A stretch of 64,000 nt of DNA from UMGS2069 sp900557585 (lineage in GTDB: Bacteria; Bacillota; Clostridia; Christensenellales; UBA1242): contig CABSCS010000007.1 in NCBI GenBank assembly GCA_902476355.1, positions 1 to 64,000 of the forward strand, in the 5' to 3' direction. The notes under the pieces are model-generated. The model did not search any database and had not been told where the DNA came from. It saw nothing but the letters and a program-made list of their open reading frames with translations. The position numbers and the translations under genes were made by a program. Position 1 is the first letter of the stretch. Each line of letters begins with the position of its first letter. This document shows positions 7,731 through 16,130 of the stretch, in pieces.

Positions 7731-9047
7731 ATGTATCATCAGATTTTTCATGTTGGAAATATTATTTTCTATATTTTGCTTGCAGTTTGTGGTGTTTTGT
7801 TGATTCAAAAAATCATTTATCACATTTTTGGACTTTTTCCATCAAAAAGATTTCCAGATGCAAAAAAAGACCATAAATATGCAATCATAATTCCTGCAAG
7901 AAACGAAAGCAAGGTTATTGCTGGGCTTCTTGATTCCATCAAAAATCAAAATTATAATAAAGATTTGCTCAAAACTTTTGTTGTTGTTGAACAAGAATCC
8001 GACCCAACTTGCGAAATTTGCAAAAACTATGAAAATGTTGAAGTATTTGTAAGGAAGCATCTTGAAAACAAGGGTAAAGGCTATGCTTTGGACGAGGTCA
8101 TAAAACACATTTTTGCATCTAACGAAAAATATGAAGCATTTTTCATTTGTGATGCCGACAATGTTCTTGACAAGAACTTTATCATGGAAATGAACAAGTG
8201 TTTTGATATGGGCTATAAACTTTGCCTTGGCTATCGCAACAGCAAAAACTGGAATGGTGGCTGGGTTGCGTCTTGCAGTGCACTTACATTTTCAATGATA
8301 AACACCTTTCAAAACAAAAGCAAAGCACGCTTCAACAGAAATGTTGTTGTAAGCGGAACTGGATTTTATATTGCTTCTGACATTTTGGAAGAACTTGGCG
8401 GTTGGGATTTTTGCACCCTTACCGAAGACTATGAGATTTCAACCTATTCAACTCTTCACAACATTAAAAGCACCTATAACGAATATGCCGAATATTATGA
8501 CGAGCAACCAACAAGCCTGAAAACAAGTTGGAATCAGCGCCTTCGCTGGTGCAAAGGATATAGCCAAGTAAACAAAAAATATAACAAAAAACTTATCAAA
8601 AGCGTGATTTTTGATAGAGAGAAACGCTTGAACAAATTTGAATATGTTTTCAGCATTTTGCCGGTTATGGGATTGATTGCAACAACAATTCTATACACGC
8701 TTTTCACATTTGTTCTTGCAATTGTTGGCTCTTGCATTGGCTCGGCATATGCTTGGCCGGTTTGGAGAGCGTTTATCACAGTTGTTGGCGCAATGTATTT
8801 GTTTTTTGTGCTCTATTCAATGGTAATGTTGATTGCGGAAAGAAAGCACACAAACATTACAATGAAAAACTCTTTGATATGTTGCTTGATGAGTCCATTT
8901 TATTGGGCTAGCTATGTTCCAATCTATGTCACCGCAATGTTTAAAAGAACGGTTGAGTGGAAGCCAATCATTCACAAAGTTCAAATGAGTGACGACGGAA
9001 AAACCTCGGTTGAAGCAACCTTGGAAGAGGGTGTGGAAAAGAAATAA
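7731..9047 (+). CDS. family 2 glycosyltransferase, membrane-bound, processive type
   Basis: This 438-residue protein has one N-terminal membrane helix (residues 8-28), a GT-A domain and two or three C-terminal helices (about 305-335, 345-375, 385-410). It carries PARNESKVIAGLLDS (UDP-sugar binding), the DAD metal motif near residues 141-143, a TEDYE block and QRLRW (269-273), the Q/RXXRW signature of cellulose/hyaluronan synthase-like enzymes and glycolipid synthases. The product is probably a polysaccharide or glycolipid made at the membrane. Coupling to the upstream PlsC-like gene favours a glycolipid or lipid-anchored glycan. Start ATG 7731 with GAGGAG. Confidence 0.88.
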   Translation: MYHQIFHVGNIIFYILLAVCGVLLIQKIIYHIFGLFPSKRFPDAKKDHKYAIIIPARNESKVIAGLLDSIKNQNYNKDLLKTFVVVEQESDPTCEICKNYENVEVFVRKHLENKGKGYALDEVIKHIFASNEKYEAFFICDADNVLDKNFIMEMNKCFDMGYKLCLGYRNSKNWNGGWVASCSALTFSMINTFQNKSKARFNRNVVVSGTGFYIASDILEELGGWDFCTLTEDYEISTYSTLHNIKSTYNEYAEYYDEQPTSLKTSWNQRLRWCKGYSQVNKKYNKKLIKSVIFDREKRLNKFEYVFSILPVMGLIATTILYTLFTFVLAIVGSCIGSAYAWPVWRAFITVVGAMYLFFVLYSMVMLIAERKHTNITMKNSLICCLMSPFYWASYVPIYVTAMFKRTVEWKPIIHKVQMSDDGKTSVEATLEEGVEKK

Positions 9048-9255
9048 AAGCACTAAAAATAATGCCTGAAACACTAAAATTGGTTTTGATAACTTCGTAA
9101 ATTTGCAAAAAATTAGTTGTGGAAAACATTATAAATCAGAATTGAAGAAGCTTTGAAGAAAGTTATATTCAGTTAATGTGGTTTAAAAAGCGTTGCAAAC
9201 ATGAATTTGATTAGTTGTTGAACATGTTATAAAATTGAATTTATGCTTTATAAAA

Positions 9256-9292
9256 ATAAAAATCTCACGGTGAAAGTGGGATTTTTTATTTT
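9256..9292 (+). terminator. rho-independent terminator for the plsC/GT2 operon
   Basis: AATCTCAC pairs with GTGGGATT (one G-T pair) across a short loop and is followed by six T. It lies 210 bp after the GT2 stop. Confidence 0.65.
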
Positions 9293-9464
9293 GGTTGATT
9301 TAAAAAGAAAAATATGGTGATAGAGTATAAGGAATAAGCCCAAAATTACGCTTTGAAGCGAGATTGATTTATTGTTTGATAAAATACTAATAAAACCCAA
9401 TAGACCAAGAACATTGCGTGGTTTTTATTTTAAAATGAAACGGAAATATCAATTTTTTCGCATG

Positions 9465-9511
9465 AAAAAAAGCCTTGCAAAGGTGAACTTTGCTTGGCTT
9501 TCTATTTTTCG
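9465..9511 (-). terminator. rho-independent terminator for the minus-strand membrane protein
   Basis: On the minus strand AAGCC..GCAAAG and CTTTGC..GGCTT pair around a small AA/AA internal loop and are followed by a T run. Confidence 0.7.
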
Positions 9512-9513
9512 CA

Positions 9514-10083
9514 CTAAGCCTTCATAAGTTTTTTTGTAACAAGGCTTCCGAAAGAAAGGGTAGAAGTTACAAATGCAACGATAACGCCTGCACCGAACTT
9601 GTAACCTTCACTGAACTTGGTTGAAACAACTTCAACATTCATAAGTGCTCCAACACTGATAAGTGCTGCAAGAGATGCTGCAAACATTACAAGTACTGCA
9701 ATTCCTGCAAGAAGAGCGGTGTTGATTTTGAACATTGAAAGAAGAAGTGCAACAACTAAAACAAGTCCTGCAACAGCGGCTGTAAATTCCATCCAAGCGG
9801 CAAAGCCAAGTTTTCCTTTATAGTTGTCATTGTTTTTAAGAGATGCAAGTTCTGTATAGTGTGCTGCTTTGTTAAGGTTAAGGTTTGTTGTTTCTTCTTG
9901 TGCTTTTTCTTTTGCTTTTTCAACGCTGATAAAGCAAATCTCAGATGCTGAAAATGCACGGTTGTCTGAATCTTTTGCTTTGATTGTTGGCACAAAGAAC
10001 ATTACAATTGACACAACAGCAAGAGCAAGTGCAACAAAACTTAAAATTGTTCCGAGCAATTTATTTTTTGATTTTTTTGCCAT
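9514..10083 (-). CDS. hypothetical four-helix membrane protein
   Basis: A 189-residue protein with four predicted membrane helices: residues about 10-32, 93-115, 120-142 and 160-182. A ~60-residue soluble loop between helices 1 and 2 (charged, ending NNDNYKGKLG) would lie outside. The N-terminus MAKKSKNKLL and the tail KKLMKA are basic, giving cytoplasmic ends. No catalytic motif is visible and no family is recognised. AAAGGAG precedes the ATG by seven bases. It has its own terminator and no close neighbour. Confidence 0.75.
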   Translation of the reverse strand: MAKKSKNKLLGTILSFVALALAVVSIVMFFVPTIKAKDSDNRAFSASEICFISVEKAKEKAQEETTNLNLNKAAHYTELASLKNNDNYKGKLGFAAWMEFTAAVAGLVLVVALLLSMFKINTALLAGIAVLVMFAASLAALISVGALMNVEVVSTKFSEGYKFGAGVIVAFVTSTLSFGSLVTKKLMKA

Positions 10084-10177
10084 AGTTTTTCTCCTTTTTT
10101 TAAAACTGATTATAGTTTAGCATATGTTGAAAAAATTGTTCAACAAAAAAACAGTGTTTTTTCAAATTTTGTTATTT

Positions 10178-11047
10178 TTATATGATTTTGTTGAAAATTT
10201 CTTTTATCAGTTTTTTGTGTTTTGCACAAGGTTGGCAAAGTGGCATCCGATAGATTGGTTTTACAAGAGAAAAGAGCGATAAATAATATTTGATAGGAAT
10301 CGGGTTGGTTTCAACTTGAAGCGCATTTATAAGTGGTTCAAATTTTTGATATAAGTTTTTCACAAGTGTTGGGTCAAATGGATACATTTCAAAAAGAGAG
10401 TGAACAAACTCGGGCATTGCATTTCCAAGAACCGAAACAACCCCACATGCTCCAACTGAAAGCATTGGTAAAATGAAATTGTCGTTTCCGCATAAAATTT
10501 GAAAAGAATCACAAATGAGTTCACTTTCTTTCACAATGTCTGAAAAGCATGTTGATGCTTCTTTAACTCCAATAATGTTTGGGTGAGCAGAAAGCGTTTT
10601 CATAGTCTCAAACTCAATTGTGCTTGCTGTTCTGGATTTGATGTTATAAAGGATAATTGGAGCGGGCGAAAAGTTTGCAAGGGCGGTGAAGTGTTTTTTT
10701 ATTCCGTTTTGTGTTGGCTTTATATATGGCGGAACTGCAATCAAAAAAGCATCGGCACCAAGGCTTGCGAAAAGCGAAATTTCTTTTTTACAACTTGCCG
10801 TTGAATATCCTAAAATCGAAACAATAAGTTGAATATTTTTTGGAACTTTTTCTCTTGCAATTTTCATGATTTGCTTTCTTTCTGAAAGTGTAAGTGTGTG
10901 TCCTTCACCAGTGCTTCCAAACAGAACAATGCCGTCAGTATTTTCATAAATTTGCTTGTCTAGCAGTTTTTCTAGCGATGCATAGTCAACTTTGCTTTGG
11001 CTTAAAAATGGTGTTACAAGTGCAGTATAGTTTCCAAAAAGTTTCAT
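10178..11047 (-). CDS. dapA: 4-hydroxy-tetrahydrodipicolinate synthase
   Basis: TIM-barrel enzyme that condenses pyruvate with aspartate semialdehyde, the first committed step to diaminopimelate and lysine. The 289 residues carry the Schiff-base Lys162 (IIGVKEAS), the catalytic Tyr134 (IILYN), Arg139 in SRT and the GSTGEG loop (residues 44-49; usually GTTGES). Numbering is one off the E. coli enzyme, which supports the start. The gene overlaps the aspartokinase stop by ATGA, and its AGGAG lies inside the upstream gene, so the two are translationally coupled. Related N-acetylneuraminate lyases are less likely given the lysC partner. Confidence 0.93.
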   Translation of the reverse strand: MKLFGNYTALVTPFLSQSKVDYASLEKLLDKQIYENTDGIVLFGSTGEGHTLTLSERKQIMKIAREKVPKNIQLIVSILGYSTASCKKEISLFASLGADAFLIAVPPYIKPTQNGIKKHFTALANFSPAPIILYNIKSRTASTIEFETMKTLSAHPNIIGVKEASTCFSDIVKESELICDSFQILCGNDNFILPMLSVGACGVVSVLGNAMPEFVHSLFEMYPFDPTLVKNLYQKFEPLINALQVETNPIPIKYYLSLFSLVKPIYRMPLCQPCAKHKKLIKEIFNKII

Positions 11048-12210
11048 ATTTTTCTCCTTTTTATAAGGTCATTGTGAAGCGCTTTTGAAAGCAAAAGTGC
11101 TTGGTTTGGTTTTGTAACAATTTTTATGGTTGTTGGTGAAATTGAAATTATAAATGTAAAAATGTTTAATTTTTGGCATGTTTTATACAAATAAGATTTC
11201 AGTTTCTCGTGATTTGTAAATCCGCAACCAACAATTGTAATCATTTCACACTTTTTCAAGGTTGTTTTTTCAAGGTTTTTTAATGCTGACTTATCTTCTC
11301 TTGAAATATTGTCTAAAACTGCGTGAAAAAATTGCGCATTTTTATTTGAAAAATGGTCAAAATAAATGTTTTGAGCCTGTTTTTCACAAATATTTTGGAT
11401 AATTTGCGGAAAATCTGCGTTTTTTGAATATGCCAAAACAAGATTGTTTTTAAAAGACAGCGCATCAGTGCGTGAAAACTGAACAGGAAAGTTATAAAGA
11501 CTTGTTCCGTTTTTGGTTTGACTTTTGCGAACTTCGGTTTCGGTGTCACATGCATGTGCAATTTCAAGGCTTTGTTGTTCCATTATTTTTGCCCCACAAG
11601 AAGAAAGTTCAATTGCTTCTTGAATATTTAAATTTTCAAGTTGTTTGGCTGTTTTAATTTGATTTGGATTTGCGGAAAAATATCCTTTAACATTGGTATA
11701 AATAACGCATTTTGCATTCAGTGCCGAAGCAAGTGCGGTTGCAGAAATGTCTGACCCTCCGCGACGAAGCATACACAAATTTCCGCTTTGGTCAATTGCT
11801 TGAAAACCGGGAACAATTGCAACTTTTTTCTGCGATAGTGTGTGCAAAATTCTTTGTGTTTCAATGTGGGTCAAAACCCCACAATCGTTTTCGCCCTTGC
11901 AGAACATGCGAATGTTTTCTGGATAAAGAACAACATTGTCAACGCCAATGTTTTCAAGTGCAAGCGAAAGAACGTTTGCGCTTATTTTTTCACCAATGCA
12001 AACAAGTTCAGGAAGTTTTTCTTTTGGAAGATTTTTGTTTGCTTTTTTTGCAAGATTCAAAAGTGCATCGGTGGTTTTTCCCATTGCGCTTACAACAATA
12101 ACAAGTTCGTTTGCCTTGGTTTTAAGAAAATATGAAACAAATTCTGCAACTTTTTTAACTTTTGAAACTGTGGAAAGACTGCTTCCACCAAACTTTATAA
12201 CAAAACGCAT
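11044..12210 (-). CDS. lysC: aspartate kinase
   Basis: Phosphorylates aspartate in the first step of the Lys/Thr/Met branch. The 388-residue protein begins MRFVIKFGGSS (KFGGS motif at residues 6-10), carries the nucleotide/aspartate-binding LRRGGSDISATALA block and ends in an ACT-type regulatory region that binds the end-product amino acid. Length fits a monofunctional aspartokinase. GGAGAC precedes the ATG. It heads the lysC-dapA operon, which feeds diaminopimelate for peptidoglycan. The next enzyme of the path (asd) is not in this window. Confidence 0.92.
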   Translation of the reverse strand: MRFVIKFGGSSLSTVSKVKKVAEFVSYFLKTKANELVIVVSAMGKTTDALLNLAKKANKNLPKEKLPELVCIGEKISANVLSLALENIGVDNVVLYPENIRMFCKGENDCGVLTHIETQRILHTLSQKKVAIVPGFQAIDQSGNLCMLRRGGSDISATALASALNAKCVIYTNVKGYFSANPNQIKTAKQLENLNIQEAIELSSCGAKIMEQQSLEIAHACDTETEVRKSQTKNGTSLYNFPVQFSRTDALSFKNNLVLAYSKNADFPQIIQNICEKQAQNIYFDHFSNKNAQFFHAVLDNISREDKSALKNLEKTTLKKCEMITIVGCGFTNHEKLKSYLYKTCQKLNIFTFIISISPTTIKIVTKPNQALLLSKALHNDLIKRRKI

Positions 12211-12278
12211 TTTTGTCTCCTTTGCAACTTATTGTATGAGTTTTAGCCATTAAGTGTTTCTTCACTTTAAAATTTCGC

Positions 12279-12307
12279 TTGCTATCACTTTGATAAAATG
12301 ATAATAT
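12279..12307 (+). promoter_or_regulatory. promoter of the zinc-ribbon gene
   Basis: TTGCTA (12279-12284), 17 bp, TAATAT (12302-12307), 22 bp before the ATG. Confidence 0.5.
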
Positions 12308-12328
12308 ATTCATATAAAGGTGAAAAAA

Positions 12329-13357
12329 ATGGCAAAAATTTCTAAATGTAAAAATTGTGGGGCAGAACTTGTTTTCAGCCCAAGCAAAAAATGTCTTGTT
12401 TGCAGAAGTTGCGGAAGTGAGTTTCCGGTTTTAACCGAAAGTGGACAAATCAAAAGAAGAGTCTATTCTTTTGACTATGACCAAAATGACAACAGAGTTG
12501 ACGAAACTCAATATGAGTGCCCAGCATGTGGCTCTAAAATCATTTCAGGAAAGGAACGACCTCTCGGGATTTGTGCATCTTGCGGAAACACAAATTTGAT
12601 TAAAAAGTCAGAGTCGGTTTTGATTCCGGACGGAATTGTGCCTTTTGAAATTTCAAAAGACAAAGCGGGTGAAATTTTTCAAAATTTCGTAAAGTCAAGA
12701 AAGTTTGCTCCATCAGATTTAGCACAAATGGCAAGGTCGCAAAAACTTATTGGTGTCTATAACCCAACATGGCGTTTTGGTTTTGAAACCCACATCAGAT
12801 ATTCCTATGTTGGTGTGAAAAAATATCTTGACAAAGAAGACCATGAATATGTGAGATATTATCCAGAGGAAAAAAGCAAAGAAGAACGCTTTGAAAACGT
12901 GCTTTTAAGTGGAAACCGAAAAATTGATGACAAAGTGCTTTCGGAAATTGGTGACTATGATTTTTCAAAAGCAATTCCATATTCAAGCGATTATGTTTTG
13001 GGCTTCTATGTGACCGACACAAATCGCGACCTTCATATTGTGTATGACAAATATAAAGATGAAATGTCCTATCAAAACCAAAAAGAAGTTGAATCGCGCG
13101 TTCGCAAAAACTTTGATTCGCTTGAAAATTTTGTTTGCAAAACAAGGTTTAAAGACGAGGCTTTCAACTATGTTGGCGTTCCAATTTGGGCAAACCACTA
13201 TACATATAAGGGTAAAGAATATCACTGCTATATCAACGGTCAAACCGGGAAATATACGGGCAGTGCTCCAAAATCTGTTTGGAAAATTTTGGGAACAATT
13301 GGCGCGGGCATTCTTGGTGTTGGGCTTTTGGTTCTTTTGCTTATTAAACTTTTATAG
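12329..13357 (+). CDS. zinc-ribbon protein with C-terminal membrane anchor
   Basis: A 342-residue protein. The N-terminus has CKNCGAELVF (Cys7, Cys10) and CLVCRSCGSEF (Cys22, 25, 28), then a second ribbon CPACGSKI...CASCG (about 73-98). These resemble TFIIB-type ribbons but need not bind DNA. The middle is a soluble domain rich in Tyr/Asp, and the last ~22 residues are a membrane helix ending in KLL. The protein would face the cytoplasm, tail-anchored. Function unknown. The GTG at 12320 overlaps the AAAGGTG ribosome binding site, so ATG 12329 is chosen. The trmH-like gene follows 11 bp downstream. Confidence 0.8.
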   Translation: MAKISKCKNCGAELVFSPSKKCLVCRSCGSEFPVLTESGQIKRRVYSFDYDQNDNRVDETQYECPACGSKIISGKERPLGICASCGNTNLIKKSESVLIPDGIVPFEISKDKAGEIFQNFVKSRKFAPSDLAQMARSQKLIGVYNPTWRFGFETHIRYSYVGVKKYLDKEDHEYVRYYPEEKSKEERFENVLLSGNRKIDDKVLSEIGDYDFSKAIPYSSDYVLGFYVTDTNRDLHIVYDKYKDEMSYQNQKEVESRVRKNFDSLENFVCKTRFKDEAFNYVGVPIWANHYTYKGKEYHCYINGQTGKYTGSAPKSVWKILGTIGAGILGVGLLVLLLIKLL

Positions 13358-13368
13358 GAAGATAAAAA

Positions 13369-14244
13369 ATGATTGATATAAACAAACAAATTTCCGCCAT
13401 TCGGGAAAAATCGGTTGTCGCAGGAATCTCATCAGACGAGGTTGCAAATGTAAGATCACTTGTTGAAAACAAGTGTAAAGACAAAACCTTGTTCGTTTGC
13501 GAGGGGCTTTGGGCGGTTGATAAACTTATTGAAAAAAACTTTGAGGTTTTGCAATTTTTCTATAATGCAGATAAACTTATAAGTGGCACTTTGCCAGAAA
13601 AAGACATTGAAAAAATCGCAAACATGGCGTTGTATGCCAAGAAAACATTTGCAATTTCTGAAAAATCTTGCAAAAAAATCAGCGACCGTGAGGGATATGA
13701 CGAATATTTCATTGTTGCAAAACTTAAAAACTATACTTTAAAAGACATTGAAGAAATGTTCAAGGGCAAAAACAATGTTCTTGCAATTGTAATGGATGGG
13801 CTTGAACAGCCGGGAAATATTGGAGCAATTCTTCGTTCGTTTGATTGTGCTGGTGGTGACTTTGCAATTGTTGTAAACAAACAAGCACGTCTTTCAAACA
13901 GCCGTCTTGTTCGTTCAAGCCTTGGTGCAAGTTTCATGCTTCCAATTCTTGAAGCAGAAATTGGCGAGGTTCAAGATTGGCTTGCAAAAAACAATTTCAA
14001 ATGCGTTGTAACCGACCTTCAAGCAAAGAAAAGTTATCGAGAAATTGACTATTCTGGAAGAATTGCAATTGTTGCTGGAAATGAACACACTGGCATTTCT
14101 GCTTCGTGGCGAAAACTTAAAAATTCTGAAAGCATCATCATTCCAATGCTTGGCTCTTGCGAATCGCTCAATGTTGGCTTTGCGTCAACTCTTGTTGCAT
14201 ATGAAGCGGGTCTTCAAAAATTTGGCAATAAGAAAATCAGATAG
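13369..14244 (+). CDS. TrmH/SpoU-family RNA 2'-O-methyltransferase
   Basis: A 291-residue SPOUT methyltransferase. An N-terminal substrate-binding part (residues 1-125) precedes the knotted catalytic domain with the three SpoU motifs: MDGLEQPGNIGAILRSFDCA (motif 1), IAIVAGNEHTGIS (motif 2) and IIPMLGSCESLNVGFA (motif 3). It would methylate a ribose in rRNA or tRNA with S-adenosylmethionine. Conserved residues are present, but the exact nucleotide cannot be deduced. AGGAAG precedes the ATG, 11 bp after the zinc-ribbon gene, so they are co-transcribed. Confidence 0.88.
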   Translation: MIDINKQISAIREKSVVAGISSDEVANVRSLVENKCKDKTLFVCEGLWAVDKLIEKNFEVLQFFYNADKLISGTLPEKDIEKIANMALYAKKTFAISEKSCKKISDREGYDEYFIVAKLKNYTLKDIEEMFKGKNNVLAIVMDGLEQPGNIGAILRSFDCAGGDFAIVVNKQARLSNSRLVRSSLGASFMLPILEAEIGEVQDWLAKNNFKCVVTDLQAKKSYREIDYSGRIAIVAGNEHTGISASWRKLKNSESIIIPMLGSCESLNVGFASTLVAYEAGLQKFGNKKIR

Positions 14245-14365
14245 AATTTGAAACTGAAAAATATTTTTGTTTTTGCTTGTTTGAAAGCAAAATCTTATTT
14301 TTGGCAGAGATTTTGAGTAGGGAGCGGGCGTAAAAGTTGAAAAAAAATAAAATAAAAGCAAAATA

Positions 14366-14397
14366 AAAACACAAACTTATTGGTTTGTGTTTTTTTT
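14366..14397. terminator. bidirectional rho-independent terminator
   Basis: AACACAAAC and GTTTGTGTT close a six-base loop with A and T runs on the two sides. It serves the XRE gene on the minus strand and can also stop transcription from the trmH-like gene. Confidence 0.75.
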
Positions 14398-14641
14398 AGT
14401 CAATTTTTAAATTTTCAACTTGAAAGGTTTTGTCTTCAAGAAATTCTGCGGGTGAAATTTTCAGCCCGTCAGCAAGCATGATGATTGTTTTCAGTGTAAT
14501 GTTTTTTGTTCTTCGTTGCATGATGCTTTTGATTGTTGCAAAAGGAACTCCACTTTCTTGTGCAAGTTTATATTGCGTAAGGTTTCTTTCGTTCATCAGA
14601 AAAAGCAATCTTTCAACAACGGCTTCGTTTATTGTTTTCAT
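14396..14641 (-). CDS. XRE-family helix-turn-helix transcriptional regulator
   Basis: An 81-residue Cro/CI-type repressor. The HTH covers about residues 21-45 (LTQYKLAQESGVPFATIKSIM), followed by the usual KNITLKTIIMLADGLKISPAEFL. There is no ligand or oligomerisation domain beyond this. GAGGAC precedes the ATG. The intergenic region to the divergent gene at 14771 holds a perfect inverted repeat and a third half-site inside a strong promoter, so this protein probably represses that gene and itself. This is inferred from layout. Confidence 0.88.
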   Translation of the reverse strand: MKTINEAVVERLLFLMNERNLTQYKLAQESGVPFATIKSIMQRRTKNITLKTIIMLADGLKISPAEFLEDKTFQVENLKID

Positions 14642-14683
14642 ATTGTCCTCTTTTCTAATATAACCTATTTTTGTATATTTTTA

Positions 14684-14736
14684 GGATGATACATCATCCA
14701 AAATTGTTGACACATCATCCTAATTTCATTTATAAT
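14684..14736 (+). promoter_or_regulatory. operator and promoter between the XRE gene and its divergent neighbour
   Basis: GGATGAT-AC-ATCATCC (14684-14699) is a perfect inverted repeat. A further ATCATCC half-site (14714-14720) lies between TTGACA (14707-14712) and TATAAT (14731-14736; 18-bp spacer), the promoter of the 14771 gene. Occupation of the half-site would block RNA polymerase. Confidence 0.75.
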
Positions 14737-14770
14737 TTATAAAAACAAATGAAAAAATAGGGAACTGGTT

Positions 14771-15442
14771 ATGGAAGAAAAGAATATTGGTCAAAAATTC
14801 TATCGAGTTTGGAAAGATAGTTGGTGTTGTCTTGGCGAAGTTTATAAAATCACCGACAAAAAGGGTGGCTATTATACGGTTGTGGACCGAAAAGGCAACT
14901 TTCACACATTTTCGATTCAAGACCCATCACTAATAGCGGACAAAAAAGATGCTGTGTCTTTGTTTTATCGTCTTGAAAATGAAATCAAATTGGACAACAA
15001 ATATAATGAAGCCATAAGGCACTCTATCCCAAATGATAACGCAGATGTGTTTAGCGCAAGTTTAAAAACAAGGAGAACTCCTTCGTCGATTGGAAGAGAC
15101 TTGACCGAGGAAAATTATGGAAATAAGAAATATTCAAGTTTCTATCGTGTTGGTGCGGGTGACACAGTTTTGGTTAGAATTGATGGCTGCGTTGAAAGTT
15201 ATAAAATTTTGCACGCCACGGGTGTTCATGTTCCAGTTTCAACCTATCGCGATAGTGGCGAAGTGAAGATTGTAAGTGAATTTGTGCTTGATGACAACAA
15301 AAATGTTGAAAATGGCGAGATATATGAAGTTACGCCACTTGCAAAAGCCATGATTGGTAAAAAGGTTGGCGACAGTTTCACATATGAAATTGATGGCTAT
15401 TCGCATTATGGGGACATATTGAAAATAAAAAAAGAAAGATAA
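14771..15442 (+). CDS. protein with GreA/GreB C-terminal-like tail
   Basis: A 223-residue protein. Residues 1-60 form a beta-rich start (KFYRVWKDSWCCLGEVYKI). The last ~90 residues run from YRVGAGDTVLVRIDGCVES to VTPLAKAMIGKKVGDSFTYE, which closely recalls the GreA/GreB C-terminal domain (SPLGKALLGKKVGD type) that binds RNA polymerase near its secondary channel. The N-terminal coiled-coil hairpin of true Gre factors is missing, so transcript cleavage is not expected; Rnk-like proteins are a precedent for Gre tails without cleavage. It is controlled by the XRE operator described upstream. Function is inferred only. Confidence 0.6.
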   Translation: MEEKNIGQKFYRVWKDSWCCLGEVYKITDKKGGYYTVVDRKGNFHTFSIQDPSLIADKKDAVSLFYRLENEIKLDNKYNEAIRHSIPNDNADVFSASLKTRRTPSSIGRDLTEENYGNKKYSSFYRVGAGDTVLVRIDGCVESYKILHATGVHVPVSTYRDSGEVKIVSEFVLDDNKNVENGEIYEVTPLAKAMIGKKVGDSFTYEIDGYSHYGDILKIKKER

Positions 15443-15551
15443 AAATACCTTTTCATTTTTTTTGTTGCAAAATGTTTTGAAAATTTCGTGGTGATATTGT
15501 AAAATAGAAAGTGCAAAAGATAAAACAACTTTATGTTGAAAGGGGAGCACA

Positions 15552-16130
15552 ATGCTATATTTCATTCGTCATGGTTCAACTTCTTGGAACGAAAATGTTG
15601 ATGAAAACGGAAACAAAAAACCAAAGTGTCAAGGTCTTGCAAACATTCCTTTGAATGAAAAGGGGAAAAGCCAAGCCGAAGAACTTTCACGCGCGCTTGC
15701 TGGCATAAAGTTTGACAGAGTTTTGTGCAGTCCGCTTTCACGCGCAATTGAAACTTGCAAAATTGTCTGCAAAAACGATAATTTTGAAATTGAGCCTCGC
15801 CTTATTGAACGTGACTTTGGAGAGTTTGAAGGAATGACTCGTGACCAGTTTGAATTTTTGCAATTCTGGAACGCGAACGACAGGAAAAAATATATCAAAG
15901 CCGAAAGCATGGAACATTTGGTTTCTCGCGTTTTCTCGCTTTTAAAAGAACTTGAAAAACATCCGGACAAGAACTATTTGCTTGTTTCACACGGTGGTGT
16001 TGGTTGCATTGTGAAAAGTTATTTTTGCGGTGTTCCGAAAGACGGAAACTATATTTCATTTGAAATCCCAAACGGAAAACCTCTTGTTTTAGATTTCAAA
16101 AATAAAGGAGAAAATCATGAATGCAAATAA
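15552..16130 (+). CDS. histidine phosphatase family protein (phosphoglycerate-mutase-like)
   Basis: A 192-residue branch-2 histidine phosphatase fold. The phospho-accepting His7 sits in IRHGSTSWN, Arg/Glu residues follow in SPLSRAIETCKI and ERDFGEFEG, and the second catalytic His is in LVSHGGVG (near 147). Small members are phosphatases of sugars, nucleotides or cobalamin precursors rather than mutases. No cob genes are nearby, so the substrate is open. AAGGGGAG precedes ATG 15552. Its last 14 bases overlap the next gene. Confidence 0.85.
   Translation: MLYFIRHGSTSWNENVDENGNKKPKCQGLANIPLNEKGKSQAEELSRALAGIKFDRVLCSPLSRAIETCKIVCKNDNFEIEPRLIERDFGEFEGMTRDQFEFLQFWNANDRKKYIKAESMEHLVSRVFSLLKELEKHPDKNYLLVSHGGVGCIVKSYFCGVPKDGNYISFEIPNGKPLVLDFKNKGENHECK

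Larger units (their letters stand above)
9048..9513. other. intergenic region without a gene, weak repeat
   Basis: No open frame with a start signal. A roughly 23-bp repeat with mismatches occurs at 9112-9134 and 9210-9232 (both begin ATTAGTTGT and end ATTATAAA or GTTATAAA). Terminators lie at 9256-9292 (plus) and 9465-9511 (minus). Confidence 0.5.
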
